DNA of 64,000 bases from Kineococcus rhizosphaerae (GTDB taxonomy: Bacteria; Actinomycetota; Actinomycetes; Actinomycetales; Kineococcaceae). The position numbers were made by a program, and so were the translations under genes. Under the pieces are notes generated by a model, which searched no databases, was not told the DNA's origin, and saw only the letters and a program-made list of their open reading frames with translations. Shown here piece by piece: positions 25,608 through 35,193 of this stretch. The stretch covers positions 124,001 to 188,000 of the forward strand of contig NZ_PVZF01000008.1 in assembly GCF_003002055.1 (NCBI RefSeq), in the 5' to 3' direction. Position 1 is the stretch's first letter. Every line of letters begins with the position of its first letter.

Positions 25608-26723
25608 GTGAGCGAAACCACCAGCACGATCGACCGGATCCGCGCCCTCCCGAAGGTGTCGCTGCACGACCACCTCGACGGCGGGCTGCGCCCCGCGACG
25701 ATCGTCGAGATCGCGGCGGCCAACGGCCACCGGCTGCCGACGACCGACCCCGAGGAACTGCGCGCCTGGTTCCGCGACGCCGCCGACTCCGGCACCCTCG
25801 TGCGCTACCTCGAGACCTTCGACCACACCATCGCCGTCATGCAGGACCGCGAGTCCCTGGCCCGCGTCGCCACCGAGGCCGTCCTCGACCTGGCCGCCGA
25901 CGGCGTCGTCTACGGCGAACTGCGCTACGCCCCCGAGCAGCACCTGCAGCAGGGCCTCACCCTCGACGAGGTCGTCGTGGCCGTCGAGGAGGGCATGCGC
26001 CGCGGCGAACAGCTCGCGGCCGAGGCCGGCACCCCGATCAAGGTCGGCACCCTCGTCACCGCCATGCGCCACGCCGACCGGGGGATGGAGATCGCCGAAC
26101 TCGCCCTGCGGCACCGCGACGCCGGGGTCGTCGGGTTCGACATCGCCGGGGCCGAGCTCGGGTTCCCGCCCTCCAACCACCTCGCGGCCTTCGACCGCCT
26201 GCACGGCGACGACTTCCCCGTGACCATCCACGCCGGGGAGGCCGACGGCCTCGCCAGCATCGCCGACGCCCTGCACACCTGCGGCGCCGAACGCATCGGT
26301 CACGGCGTGCGGATCGTCGAGGACGTCCAGCTCGGGGAGGGCACCGACGCCCACGGCCTGCCCAACGCCACCCTCGGCCGGCTCGCGACCTGGGTCCGCG
26401 ACCGCGGGATCGTCCTGGAGCTGTGCCCGTCCAGCAACGTCCAGACCGGCGCCGCGACCAGCGTCGCCGACCACCCGATCACGGTGCTGAAGGACCTCGG
26501 CTTCTCCATCAGCGTGAACACCGACAACCGGCTCATGTCCGGGACGTCGCTGTCGCGCGAGTTCGCCCTGCTCGTCGACGAGGCCGGCTGGGACCTCGCC
26601 GACGTCGAACGCGCCACCATCACCGCCCTGTCGGCCTCGTTCCTGCCCTTCCCGGACCGGCTGGCGCTCGCGAGCGACGTGATCCGCCCCGCCTACGCCT
26701 CGGCCCTGTCCGCGTCGGCCTGA
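25608..26723 (+). CDS. add: adenosine deaminase
   Basis: It deaminates adenosine or deoxyadenosine to (deoxy)inosine in purine salvage. The 371-residue protein has the metal motif SLHDHLDGG (H20, H22), TIHAGEADG (metal histidine and catalytic glutamate near 207), [10 protein letters not shown] and SVNTDN (metal aspartate). GTG 25608 has CAGGAT (25596-25601) 6 bases upstream. It feeds inosine to the purine nucleoside phosphorylase at 41770-42597. The last 31 bases overlap the WYL regulator gene on the other strand. Confidence 0.96.
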   Translation: MSETTSTIDRIRALPKVSLHDHLDGGLRPATIVEIAAANGHRLPTTDPEELRAWFRDAADSGTLVRYLETFDHTIAVMQDRESLARVATEAVLDLAADGVVYGELRYAPEQHLQQGLTLDEVVVAVEEGMRRGEQLAAEAGTPIKVGTLVTAMRHADRGMEIAELALRHRDAGVVGFDIAGAELGFPPSNHLAAFDRLHGDDFPVTIHAGEADGLASIADALHTCGAERIGHGVRIVEDVQLGEGTDAHGLPNATLGRLATWVRDRGIVLELCPSSNVQTGAATSVADHPITVLKDLGFSISVNTDNRLMSGTSLSREFALLVDEAGWDLADVERATITALSASFLPFPDRLALASDVIRPAYASALSASA

Positions 26724-27670
26724 CCGTAGGTCCTGAGCACGTCGCGGGCCGTCCGCACGAGGTCCGCGACGAGCTCGGGAGGGTCCAGCACCGTCAGCAG
26801 CGGGCCCAGCCCCAGCAGCACGGCGCGCGCGGCGGGCAGGGCCCGGAACGTCGCCGCGACCAGGAGGAACTCACCGGTCCCGCTCACCTCGGGTTCGGCC
26901 ACGAGCTGGGCGTCGGCGATCCGCAGCACCAGCCCGACGTCCTCCGGCCGCACGCGCAGCCGCACCGCGACCCCCGGGACGTGCTGCCGCTCGACCTCCG
27001 CGCGCAGCCGGGCCCAGACCCCCGGCAGGTCCGGCAGGTCCGCGGCGACGGGGTCGTCGAGCACCGCCACGTCCTCGACGCGGTCGACGCGGAACAGGCG
27101 TTCCCCGGTGGCCGTCACCGCGACCAGGTACCAGGTCCCGCCCTTGGCGACCAGACCCACGGGGTCCAGGCTCCGGGTGGAGGCCCGGCGGGCGCCCGCG
27201 GACCGGTAGGTCAGCCGCACCCGGCGCGCGGAGAACACCGCCTCCTGCAGCCCGGGCAGGTGCGGGGGGTCCTGCTGCCGGGCCCGCCAGCCGAGGGGTT
27301 CGACGAGGATGCGCTCGGCGGCGCGGCGGAACGGTTCCCGGTGCGCGGCCGGGGTCGCCGCGAGGAGCTTGCGGACCGCCGACTCCCACGCGGGCCGCTG
27401 CGGGTCGTTCGTGCCGACGGCCCCGGAGAACAGGGCGCGCGCCTCGTGCGTGGTGAACCCCGTGACGTCGGTGCGCCAGTTCTCCACCAGGGAGATGCCC
27501 CCGCCGCGCCCGCGCTCGGTCCACACCGGCACCCCCGCGCTCGACAGCGCCTCCACGTCGCGCAGGACCGTGCGGGTCGACACCTCCAGGGTGCGCGCCA
27601 GGTCCGGGGCGGTCATCCGCCCGTTGGACTGCAGGAGGAACAGCAGCGAGAGGAGGCGGTCGGCGCGCAC
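26693..27670 (-). CDS. WYL domain transcriptional regulator
   Basis: A 325-residue DeoR-like regulator. The N-terminal winged helix is [42 protein letters not shown], and the WYL domain is near 140-240 ([24 protein letters not shown]), followed by the WCX extension. GTG 27670 has GATCCT (27678-27683) 7 bases upstream. It is divergent from the TIGR03086 gene, its most likely target. WYL proteins commonly respond to nucleic-acid or nucleotide ligands; the ligand here is unknown. Confidence 0.9.
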   Translation of the reverse strand: MRADRLLSLLFLLQSNGRMTAPDLARTLEVSTRTVLRDVEALSSAGVPVWTERGRGGGISLVENWRTDVTGFTTHEARALFSGAVGTNDPQRPAWESAVRKLLAATPAAHREPFRRAAERILVEPLGWRARQQDPPHLPGLQEAVFSARRVRLTYRSAGARRASTRSLDPVGLVAKGGTWYLVAVTATGERLFRVDRVEDVAVLDDPVAADLPDLPGVWARLRAEVERQHVPGVAVRLRVRPEDVGLVLRIADAQLVAEPEVSGTGEFLLVAATFRALPAARAVLLGLGPLLTVLDPPELVADLVRTARDVLRTYGQADADRAEA

Positions 27671-27732
27671 GGTTCCGAGGATCCCACCAGAACACGACAG
27701 GAGGTGTCACCTTCACCGGGAAAGCTGTTCCC

Positions 27733-28311
27733 GTGACCGATCCCCGTGAGTCCCTGTCCCGCGCCGCCGACCTCGCCGGCCTCCTCGTGGCCGCCGTCCC
27801 CGCCGACGCCCTGGAGAACCCGACCCCCTGCACCGAGTGGGACGTCCGCGCCCTGCTCGGCCACCTCGTCGCCGTCACCCACCGCGTCGCGCACATCGCC
27901 CGCGGCGGGTACGCCTACGACGTGCCCAGCGTCCTGGCCACCGACCCCGCCGAGGGTTTCGCCGCCGCCTACGCCGCGGGACTGGCGCCGATCCGCGAGG
28001 CGTGGGCCGACGACGCCGTCCTGACGACGGTCCTGCACCACCCGGCCGGGGAACTGCCCGGGGCGGTCGCCGCGACGATCTACACCCAGGAGTTCGCCAC
28101 CCACGCCGTCGACCTGGCCGTCGCGGTCGACCGCCTCGACCTGCTCGACGAGGAGTTCCTCGCCGAGGTCGACGCGATCGCCCGCCGGGTCGTCCCCGCC
28201 GAACGCGAGGGTTTCCCGTTCGGCCCGCCCGTCGCCGTCCCCGACGACGCCCCCGCCCACGTCCGTCTCGCCGGCTGGCTCGGCCGGGCCCTGCCCGCGC
28301 CCGTGGGCTGA
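27733..28311 (+). CDS. TIGR03086 family metal-binding protein
   Basis: A 192-residue protein of the DinB/maleylpyruvate-isomerase-like fold. Its N-terminal signature is NPTPCTEWDVRALLGHLVAVTHRVA (about 32-56), with the metal histidine in GHL, and a second histidine pair is in YTQEFATHAVDLAVAV. Proteins of this group are thought to use mycothiol. GTG 27733 is likely; the flanking bases GGGAAAGCTGTTCCC form a short imperfect dyad just before it. It is divergent from the WYL regulator. Confidence 0.82.
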   Translation: MTDPRESLSRAADLAGLLVAAVPADALENPTPCTEWDVRALLGHLVAVTHRVAHIARGGYAYDVPSVLATDPAEGFAAAYAAGLAPIREAWADDAVLTTVLHHPAGELPGAVAATIYTQEFATHAVDLAVAVDRLDLLDEEFLAEVDAIARRVVPAEREGFPFGPPVAVPDDAPAHVRLAGWLGRALPAPVG

Positions 28312-28319
28312 AACCCGGC

Positions 28320-28451
28320 GATCAAGGACTGCATCGCGGTGATCAAGGACTGCATCGCGGTGATCGAGGACGGCTGGGTGCTCGTGATGGTCGCGGGTCC
28401 TCGATCGCGGAGAGCGGTTCCTCGATCGGCGTGGGGATTTCCCCGATCGCC
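28320..28451. repeat. tandem and inverted ATCGCGG-type repeat block
   Basis: Two perfect 21-base tandem copies (28320-28340 and 28341-28361; each begins GATCAAGGACTGC and ends ATCGCGGT) are followed by a partial third (GATCGAGGACGG). On the other arm TCCTCGATCGCGG (28398-28410) and TCCTCGATCGGCG are inverted versions. The block fills the gap between two convergent genes and shares its 13-base word with 22560-22654. Confidence 0.75.
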
Positions 28452-28473
28452 GTGGTGGGTCGGGGAGGCCGGG

Positions 28474-29547
28474 TCAGGCGTGGCGGTCGCGGTGGGCCCG
28501 GACGACCTTCTTCCACTCGCGCCGGCGCTCGGCCGCCAGCCGGGCGTCGGTCCGCGAGGCGAACCACGCCTGTTCCCGTTCGAGCTTGCGGAAGCTGTCG
28601 AGCCGGCGCTGGTCGAACACCCCGGCGCCGATGGCGGACAGCACCGCGCAGCCGGGTTCGGAGGTGTGCGAGCAGTCCGAGAACCGGCAGTCCACGGCGA
28701 CGTCCGCGACGTCCGCGAACGTCGTGCCGAGGGCGTCGCCGAGTTCGGCGACGCCCAGGCTGCGCAGACCCGGGGTGTCGACCAGGACCAGCCCGCCGGG
28801 GACGGGAACCAGTTCCCGGGTCACGGTGGTGTGCCGGCCCTTGCCGTCGACGGAGCGGACGTCGCCGACGGCGAACCGGTCCTCACCGACCAGCAGGTTC
28901 GCCAGCGTCGACTTCCCGGCGCCGGAGGACCCGAGCAGGACCACGGTGCCGCGCAGGCGGTCCCGCAGTGCCGCGACGCTCGCCGGGTCGTCGTGCCGCA
29001 CGGGGACGACCTGCACCCCGACGGCGTCGGCGCGCACCCGGTCGAGCACCTCGTCGAGTTCCGCGTCGTCGAGCAGGTCGGACTTGGTGAGGGCCACGAC
29101 CGGCTGCGCGCCGGAGTTCCACGCCAGGGCGAGGAAGCGTTCGACCCGCCCGAGGGTCGTGCGCGACTCCGCGCCGATGGCCACCACCACCGTGTCCACG
29201 TTGGCCGCCAGCTGGTGCTCGGCGGACCGGCCCGTCACCGACGCCCGGGCGAGGACGGTGCGCCGGGGCAGGACCCCCACCGCGCGCGCCCCGTCGGGGC
29301 CGTCCAGGGACAACCCGACCCAGTCGCCCGTCGTGGGGCCGGGCACGAGGTGCCCGGCGGGGATCTCCACCCGCTGCGGACCCAGGGGCGTCTCGACGTC
29401 GCACGCACCCCGGTGCACCCGGACCACCCGCGCGGGCAGCAGGTGCTGCTCGGGACGGGCGTCCTGGAACGCCGCCCAGCGCCTGGTCCAGTCGTCGTCC
29501 CAGCCGAACCGGACCAGGGGGTCGGTGGGGTTCACCTCGGTCTGCAC
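28474..29547 (-). CDS. rsgA: ribosome small subunit-dependent GTPase A
   Basis: A circularly permuted GTPase that helps mature the 30S subunit. In 357 residues it shows an OB-fold (DVETPLGPQRVEIPAGHLVPGPTTGDWVGL), then G4 TKSD (near 155), G1 GSSGAGKST (near 206), G3 DTPGLRSLG (near 262) and the zinc finger CRFSDCSHTSEPGC (near 287-300). Order and length match the family. GTG 29547 has TAGCCT (29554-29559) 6 bases upstream. It is monocistronic and convergent with the TIGR03086 gene. Confidence 0.96.
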   Translation of the reverse strand: MQTEVNPTDPLVRFGWDDDWTRRWAAFQDARPEQHLLPARVVRVHRGACDVETPLGPQRVEIPAGHLVPGPTTGDWVGLSLDGPDGARAVGVLPRRTVLARASVTGRSAEHQLAANVDTVVVAIGAESRTTLGRVERFLALAWNSGAQPVVALTKSDLLDDAELDEVLDRVRADAVGVQVVPVRHDDPASVAALRDRLRGTVVLLGSSGAGKSTLANLLVGEDRFAVGDVRSVDGKGRHTTVTRELVPVPGGLVLVDTPGLRSLGVAELGDALGTTFADVADVAVDCRFSDCSHTSEPGCAVLSAIGAGVFDQRRLDSFRKLEREQAWFASRTDARLAAERRREWKKVVRAHRDRHA

Positions 29548-29654
29548 GGCACGAGGCTAGGTTTCCCGCCGACGACCCGGCGAGGGGTTTTCACAGGGTG
29601 ATGACGACGCGGCCCGGCGCTGGTTCTGCCGACCACGGGTGCGGCAGGCCGGAC

Positions 29655-29707
29655 CGGCACGTTGACTCCCCGGTCCTGTTGAACGGGACCGGGGAGTCAA
29701 CGTGCCG
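29655..29707. repeat. 53-base palindrome, copy 2 of the dispersed element
   Basis: Bases 29655-29680 pair with 29682-29707 around one central base, with a single mismatch. It differs from 250-302 at three positions only, one of them the central base. It lies in the 243-base gap between the rsgA start and the stop of the next minus-strand gene; nothing else is recognisable there except the short palindrome CCACCGGTGG. Confidence 0.85.
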
Positions 29708-29790
29708 TTCTGCGTTCGGGGACGGCACGATCGTCGGCCACCGGTGGTCCGGCCCGTCCGCAGCGTCACCGGGCCCGGGGTCGGCGCGGC

Positions 29791-30486
29791 TCAGGCCGGC
29801 CGGACCGCCCCGGCGAACAGGTCGCCCACGAGGGCCAGGTCGTCCAGCGCGGCCAGCCGTTCGGCCGGCAGCGGGGGCAGCACGCGCGTGCCGGCCTCGG
29901 CGCAGGCCAGCCGCAGGTCGGCGTCGAACTCCGCGGCGGCCGCGCGCGCGTCGAGCAGCGCCACCGTCGTCGCCAGCTCCCGGACGGTTCCCGGGTCGCG
30001 GGCCACCACCGTCACGGCCGCGGGCGGGAACTCCGCGGCCACGACGTCGACCAGCGAGGCCACTGCGGCCGACTCGTGCGCCACGACGCACCGGGCGCCC
30101 GCGGCCAGCGCCGAGCACAGGGCGCGGGTCGCGCCGCCGAAGTCCCCCGGCGGCAGGATCGCGACGGGCGGCGGCCGCCGGCCACCCGCGGCGACGGGCA
30201 GCAGCAGGTCGAGCTTGTCGGCCCACCCCGCCCAGCGCACGATCGTGTCGACGCAACCGTCGACCTGCGCGACGGCCTCGGAGATCCGCAGGTGGTGGGC
30301 GCGGCGGACCTGGTCGACGAACCGGTTGCGCCGCCGCTCGACCTCCGAGGCCGCCGCGAGCAGCGCCCGGCCGCGGCGGGCCGCGCCCTGGGCCACGCTC
30401 ACGACGACCGCACCGTTCGCCGAGCCGGTCACCGCCCCGTTCGCGGTGCCGGTCGCCGGCCCGGCCCCGCGGACCGGCTCAGCCAC
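29791..30486 (-). CDS. truncated aldehyde-dehydrogenase-like protein, no catalytic domain
   Basis: A 231-residue protein resembling only the N-terminal NAD-binding half of an aldehyde dehydrogenase: helical region FVDQVRRAHHLRISEAVAQVDGCVDTIVRWAGWADKL, then a Rossmann-like strand/helix pattern (PPPVAILPPGDFGGATRALCSALAAGARCVVA). The AGWADKL stretch is shared with the upstream gene. No catalytic Cys/Glu region is encoded. The N-terminal 30 residues are a Gly/Ala-rich repeat (TANGAVTGSANGAVV). The GTG at 30486 overlaps the upstream stop by 8 bases. It is probably a non-enzymatic partner of that protein. Function unknown. Confidence 0.68.
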   Translation of the reverse strand: MAEPVRGAGPATGTANGAVTGSANGAVVVSVAQGAARRGRALLAAASEVERRRNRFVDQVRRAHHLRISEAVAQVDGCVDTIVRWAGWADKLDLLLPVAAGGRRPPPVAILPPGDFGGATRALCSALAAGARCVVAHESAAVASLVDVVAAEFPPAAVTVVARDPGTVRELATTVALLDARAAAAEFDADLRLACAEAGTRVLPPLPAERLAALDDLALVGDLFAGAVRPA

Positions 30487-31870
30487 GGCAGGCCCGGACG
30501 AGGTCCAGGGCGTCGCGGCGCGCGTCCGGCGGTGCGGGGACCTCGGTGCCCAGTTCGCCGCCCCACACCGTCACCGACCCGGCGTCGCGCAGGTGCGGCA
30601 GGGCGTCGGCGGCCGAGCGGATCGAGCGCACGCCGAGCACGGGCCCGGGGGGAGGCCAGGCGCTGTGGCGGCCGACGGTGGCCAGGCCGGGGGGTGCCCA
30701 CCAGCCGCCGGGAGGCAGTCCGGCGGGCAGGCCCGCGGTGGAGTCGAGGACCTCGCGCGCGGCGCGGGCCAGGTGCGGGGTGGGGACGGGGCCGACGGCC
30801 GTCGCCCGGTCCAGCGGGTGCCCGGTGCGCAACCGCGCGACGACGGGGGCCACCCGGGCCACCAGCGCGTCGGCGACCGGCCGGACGACGAGGACCCGGG
30901 AGCCGCCCGGACGCAGGTGGGCGCCGCCGGTGCTGGCCTCGACGAGGGCCGCGGCCACGTCCTCGAGGTTCGCCCCGGCGAGCACGACGTCGACGTGGGG
31001 GGCGTCGAGGCGTTGCAGGAGAGGCGTTCCCCGGTGGGCCAGGGCGACCCCGACCGCGCGCAGGTCGTCCGCGGACCCGTCGGCGCGCACGGCGACGAGG
31101 TCGGGGTGCGACCACAGCGCCGCGTCGGCGGCGGCGTCGGCGCCCGGGGCGGAGCGGACCAGTCCCGCCGGGACGCCCGCCTCCTCCACGAGCCGGACCA
31201 GTTGCCGGGCGGTCGCGGCGGTGGCCGGCCGGGCGCGCAGGACGACCCCGCAGCCCGTCGCCAGGGCCGCGACGACGGCGCTGAGGGCGTCGGCGGTGCT
31301 CGTGCGCCACGTCGTGACGACGACGACGACCCCGCCGGAGGGGCGGTGCCCGGCCCCGACGGCCGTGAGCTTGTCGGCCCAGCCCGCCGCGGAGAACGCG
31401 GCGGCGTGGGCGGCCGGGGCGTCCTGCCGGAACCCCGCCCCGAGCGGACGTCCCGTCGTCAGGGCGGCGGTGACCGCCAGGGCGCGGACGTGGTCGGCGA
31501 GGACGTCGGCGACGGCGAAGAGGAACCGGGCGCGGTCCTCGGCCGACAGCCACGACCAGTCGGTGGTGCTCGTGGTGGCGACCGCGGAGGCGATGTCGCG
31601 CACCAGGTCCGGGCTCGTGTCCTCCACGCGCAGCAGGCGTTCGCCGGTGGTGGGGGCAAGGACGTCGAGCAGTTCGCCCGTGGCGGCGCCCGGCGCGGCG
31701 GGGCCGTCGGCCAGGACGAGGTCGGGGACCTCGTCCGGCAGCGCGGGGGTGGGGGCGGGCACCGCGGCGAGCGAGGCGTCCGGGGCGGGCAGGTCGAGGG
31801 TGGTCACGCGCAGGGGCGACTCCCGCGGGGCCGACAGGCCCGCGAGAGCGTCCGGTAGCGAGGTGCTCAC
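30479..31870 (-). CDS. degenerate aldehyde-dehydrogenase-like protein
   Basis: A 463-residue protein with the overall aldehyde dehydrogenase layout (SWLSAEDRARFLFAVADVLADH, AAGWADKLTAVG, Rossmann segment, EEAGVPAGLV, C-terminal VWGGELGTEV). The usual ELGGKSP, whose Glu is the general base, aligns with QRLDAPH. The catalytic-Cys segment (typically NQGxVC..SR) aligns with STGGAHLRPGGSR and has no cysteine. It is therefore probably not an active dehydrogenase. TAGACT (31879-31884) ends 8 bases before GTG 31870. I recall two ALDH-annotated genes after deoC in some actinobacteria; no deoC is present here. Confidence 0.72.
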   Translation of the reverse strand: MSTSLPDALAGLSAPRESPLRVTTLDLPAPDASLAAVPAPTPALPDEVPDLVLADGPAAPGAATGELLDVLAPTTGERLLRVEDTSPDLVRDIASAVATTSTTDWSWLSAEDRARFLFAVADVLADHVRALAVTAALTTGRPLGAGFRQDAPAAHAAAFSAAGWADKLTAVGAGHRPSGGVVVVVTTWRTSTADALSAVVAALATGCGVVLRARPATAATARQLVRLVEEAGVPAGLVRSAPGADAAADAALWSHPDLVAVRADGSADDLRAVGVALAHRGTPLLQRLDAPHVDVVLAGANLEDVAAALVEASTGGAHLRPGGSRVLVVRPVADALVARVAPVVARLRTGHPLDRATAVGPVPTPHLARAAREVLDSTAGLPAGLPPGGWWAPPGLATVGRHSAWPPPGPVLGVRSIRSAADALPHLRDAGSVTVWGGELGTEVPAPPDARRDALDLVRACRG

Positions 31871-31950
31871 AACGAGTGAGTCTACTGAGGTTCGTGAGGT
31901 CCACGAGGGCCGTTCGAGGGGTCGACCGACCTCCCTGGCAGGGTGTGGCC

Positions 31951-33516
31951 GTGCCCGCCCACTCGCACGGCCCCGACGCGACCCCGCACACCCACACCCC
32001 CTCGCCGCTGCCGCCGGACCCCGTGAGCACGGACGGCGACGACCGCGACTTCGCCTGGTACGCGGGCGACCACCACATCCACACGACGTTCTCGCGCGAC
32101 GCCATGTACTCCGTGGACGACCAGGTGCGCCGCGGGCACGAGTGCGGGCTGGACTGGATGGTCATCACCGACCACGGCGGCCCCGACCACGCCAAGCAGT
32201 CCGTCGCCCTGCAGACCCCGCTCATCGCGCAGGCCCGCCGGCGCCACGACGTGCTCGTGTTCCAGGGCATGGAGTGGAACATCCCCGGCGCCGAGCACGC
32301 CACCTTCATCGCCCCCGAGCACGCCGACACCCCGGTCCTGCTGCAGCGCTTCGAGCGGATGTTCGACGGCGACGTCCTGGCGGCCCGGCAGAACCCCACC
32401 GGACCCCGGCTCATCGAGCACTCCGTCGAGGGCGGCCCGGTCGCCGAGCAGCTCGGCCTGGACGCCCTGGCCTGGCTCGCCGAGGAACTGCGGACGGGCA
32501 CCGTCGGCGAGGCGCTGATCCTGTCCAACCACCCCATGCGCACGGGCCGCGTCTCGCCGTCGAAGGTGCGCGGCTGGCGCGACGCCGCGCCCGGGTTGTT
32601 CGTCGGCTGGGAAGGAGCCCCCGGGCACCAGGCCGCCGCCCTGCCCGCACCGCTCGGGCGCGGACGTGGCCGCGGCCAGTACGACGAGGTCCCCGGCGCG
32701 TGGTCCTTCCCCGGCTACGACCTCGACCAGTACCGGACGTGGGGCGGTTTCGACGCCGCCACCGCGCGCCTGGGCGGGTTGTGGGACTCGCTGCTGGCCG
32801 AGGGGTTGCCGTGGTGGATCACGGCGAACTCCGACAACCACTTCGACATCGGCGACACCGTGCGGGTGGGGAACCTCTCCCAGGAGTTCTACCGCGAGCA
32901 CGGTTCGCGCGGGGAACCCGTCGAGACCGGCGTCGTGCAGCACGGGTACGTCGACTTCGCCCCGGGGTTCTACTCCCGCACCTGCGTGGGTTCGACCTCC
33001 CGCGACTACCGCTCCGTCATGGCCGCCCTGCGTTCCGGGCGCGTCTTCGTCGTGCACGGCGGGCTCGTCAAGGCCGTCGAGGGGCGGGTGCGCGCGGCCG
33101 GCGCCGGGCCGGGGGTGACGTTCGGGGCCCGCACCACGGTGCGCCGCGGCGGGGACGTCGAGGTCGAGCTCACCGTCGACCCGGCGACCGAGGCCAACGG
33201 CAGCGGTTCCGTCCCGAGGTCGGCGCGCTGGGACGTCATCGTCGGGACCGTCACCGGGCGGGTCACGGACCGCGACCTGTTCGAGGCCCCGGGCACCCGG
33301 GTGGTCGAGAGCTTCGAGATGCCCCGCTCCGGGGGCCGGCAGGTGTTCCGGACCGTCCTGCGCGGCGTCGCCGACCCGCTCTACGTGCGGTTCCGCGGCA
33401 GCGACGGCAAGCACGCCCGCCCCGACGGGCACCCGGAGGTGGACCGGATCGGCGACTCCGACCCGTGGGACGACCTGTGGTGCTACACGAACCCGGTGTT
33501 CGTGGACGTGGTCTGA
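31951..33516 (+). CDS. PHP domain phosphoesterase-like protein
   Basis: A 521-residue protein. The N-terminal PHP metallohydrolase motifs are GDHHIHTTFSRDAMYS (near 39) and MVITDHGGPDH (near 74), with further metal-site candidates in VFQGMEWNIPGAEH, LSNHPMR and ANSDNHFD. The C-terminal 150 residues form an extra, possibly beta-rich domain (FGARTTVRRGGDVEVELTVDP). GTG 31951 is chosen from CAGGGT (31939-31944) 6 bases upstream. It is divergent from the degenerate ALDH pair. It may be an exported or cytoplasmic phosphoesterase; no signal peptide is evident. Confidence 0.8.
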   Translation: MPAHSHGPDATPHTHTPSPLPPDPVSTDGDDRDFAWYAGDHHIHTTFSRDAMYSVDDQVRRGHECGLDWMVITDHGGPDHAKQSVALQTPLIAQARRRHDVLVFQGMEWNIPGAEHATFIAPEHADTPVLLQRFERMFDGDVLAARQNPTGPRLIEHSVEGGPVAEQLGLDALAWLAEELRTGTVGEALILSNHPMRTGRVSPSKVRGWRDAAPGLFVGWEGAPGHQAAALPAPLGRGRGRGQYDEVPGAWSFPGYDLDQYRTWGGFDAATARLGGLWDSLLAEGLPWWITANSDNHFDIGDTVRVGNLSQEFYREHGSRGEPVETGVVQHGYVDFAPGFYSRTCVGSTSRDYRSVMAALRSGRVFVVHGGLVKAVEGRVRAAGAGPGVTFGARTTVRRGGDVEVELTVDPATEANGSGSVPRSARWDVIVGTVTGRVTDRDLFEAPGTRVVESFEMPRSGGRQVFRTVLRGVADPLYVRFRGSDGKHARPDGHPEVDRIGDSDPWDDLWCYTNPVFVDVV

Positions 33517-34325
33517 GTCCCGCGCTGGGCGGCGAGCATGCCCAGCAGGGTGAGGGCGTCGGCGGACGGGGTCCCGGGAGCGGCGTGGTAGACCGCGAGC
33601 TGCTGGCCCGCGCCGTCGCGGACGTCGAAGGTCTGCACGTCCAGCGTGAACTCACCCGCCCGCGGGTGCGCGAACCGCTTGCGCTCGGCCGTCTTGCCGC
33701 GTGCGTCGTGCCGGTCCCAGAGCCGGGTGAACTCCTCGCTGTCCCGCAGGGCCTCGCGGACGGCCCGGAGGCGGGGATCGCCCGGGTGCGCGCCGTCGGC
33801 GAGGCGGAACGCGGCCACGGTGTTGCGGGCCACGACGTTCCAGTCCGGGTACAGCGTGCGGGCCTGCGGGGCCAGGAACACGAACTCCACGAGGTTGCGC
33901 GTCGTCGGGAAACCCCCGAAGAGTTCCTCGGCGAGGTCGTTGGCGGCCAGGACGTCCAGGGCCCGCCCCAGGACGACCGCGGGGGTTCCCGGCCACGCGG
34001 CCAGCAGCGTCGTCAGGCGCGGGTCCACCCGTTCGGGGCCCACGTCGAGCGGCGCGGGGGCGAGCCCGGCGAGGCGGTAGAGGTGCTCGGCGCCGTCGCG
34101 GGTCAGCCGCAGCGCGGCCGCCAGCGCGTCGAGGACGGCGGGTGACGGCCCGCGTTCGCGGCCCTGCTCCAGGCGCACGTAGTACTCCACGCTGATCTCC
34201 GCGAGCAGGGCGACCTCGCTGCGCCGCAACCCGGGGACCCGGCGACGGGTCCCGGCCGGCAGACCCGCCTCGGCGGGGGAGACGGCGGCGCGGCGGGCGC
34301 GCAGGAAGTCACCGAGAGCGCTCAC
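33483..34325 (-). CDS. XRE regulator with MmyB-like ligand-binding domain
   Basis: A 280-residue regulator: an HTH of the Xre type at 5-70 (VPGLRRSEVALLAEISVEYYVRLEQGRERGPSPAVLDALA) followed by an MmyB-like domain (NDLAEELFGGFPTTRNLVEFVFL, NVVARNTVAAFRLADGAHPGDPRL). MmyB proteins bind fatty-acid-like ligands and often control adjacent SDR genes. GTG 34325 has TACCGT (34332-34337) 6 bases upstream. It is divergent from the SDR at 34426, its likely target. The last 34 bases overlap the PHP gene antisense. Confidence 0.9.
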   Translation of the reverse strand: MSALGDFLRARRAAVSPAEAGLPAGTRRRVPGLRRSEVALLAEISVEYYVRLEQGRERGPSPAVLDALAAALRLTRDGAEHLYRLAGLAPAPLDVGPERVDPRLTTLLAAWPGTPAVVLGRALDVLAANDLAEELFGGFPTTRNLVEFVFLAPQARTLYPDWNVVARNTVAAFRLADGAHPGDPRLRAVREALRDSEEFTRLWDRHDARGKTAERKRFAHPRAGEFTLDVQTFDVRDGAGQQLAVYHAAPGTPSADALTLLGMLAAQRGTQTTSTNTGFV

Positions 34326-34425
34326 CGGTCCACGGTACGACCGCCCGCACCGCTCAGGGTGGGTGCGCCGCTACCACCCTCACCGCGGTCTGCCGCCCGG
34401 GCGGCGGCGCACCGAGGGTCGGGGC

Positions 34426-35193
34426 ATGACCGAACAGCAGCCCGAACAGCAGCCCGAACAGCAGACCGAGCAGAAGATCGTCCTCGTCACCGGCGCCTCC
34501 AGCGGGATCGGTGACGCGACCGCCCGCGAACTGGCCGCCGCCGGCCACCACGTCGTCCTCACCGCCCGGCGCGCCGACCGCCTCGAGGAGGTCGCGGCCG
34601 GCATCCGCGCGGCCGGGGGCCGGGCGTCCGCCGCCGTCCTCGACGTCACCGACGCGGCGGCGTTCCGCGCCGTCGTGGATTCCGTCGTCGCCGAGCACGG
34701 CCGGCTCGACGTCCTCGTCGCCAACTCCGGGGTGATGCTCCTGTCGCCGATGGCGTCCCTGCTGACGGGGGAGTGGGACCGCATGGTGGACGTCAACGTG
34801 AAGGGCGTCCTCAACGGGATCGCCGCCGCCCTGCCGCACTTCCTGCGCTCCGGCAGCGGGCACTTCGTGACCACGGCCTCCGTGGGGGCCCACGAGGTCG
34901 TCCCGACCGCCGCCGTGTACTGCGCCACCAAGTTCGCCGTCTGGGCCCTCGTGGAGGGGCTGCGCCAGGAACTGCCCCCGAGCGTGCGCGTCACGACCGT
35001 CACGCCCGGCGTCGTCGAGAGCGAACTGGCCACCCACATCACCGACCCGACCGCGGCCGAGGCGATGGTCGGCTACCGCCGCACGGCCATCGCCCCCGCG
35101 GCCATCGGCCGGGCCGTCGCGTACGCCGTGGCGGAACCGGCGGACGTCGACGTCAACGAGATCGTGGTGCGCCCGACGGGGCAACGCCCGTGA
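34426..35193 (+). CDS. short-chain dehydrogenase/reductase
   Basis: A 255-residue classical SDR. After an N-terminal run of three PEQQ-type repeats, encoded by three 12-base direct repeats (from 34434), comes the cofactor motif TGASSGIG (about 22-29), then VANSGVM, the catalytic serine region TTASVGAH and YCATK (Y/K pair). ATG 34426 is chosen from GAGGGT (34414-34419) 6 bases upstream. It is divergent from the MmyB-like regulator, a common arrangement. The ARRADR after beta-2 favours NADP(H). The substrate is unknown. Confidence 0.9.
   Translation: MTEQQPEQQPEQQTEQKIVLVTGASSGIGDATARELAAAGHHVVLTARRADRLEEVAAGIRAAGGRASAAVLDVTDAAAFRAVVDSVVAEHGRLDVLVANSGVMLLSPMASLLTGEWDRMVDVNVKGVLNGIAAALPHFLRSGSGHFVTTASVGAHEVVPTAAVYCATKFAVWALVEGLRQELPPSVRVTTVTPGVVESELATHITDPTAAEAMVGYRRTAIAPAAIGRAVAYAVAEPADVDVNEIVVRPTGQRP

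Noticed and set aside
34434-34475. Three 12-base direct repeats at the start of an SDR gene
   Set aside because: They encode a short PEQQ-type tail within the reading frame, a common slippage product; no regulatory meaning is evident.
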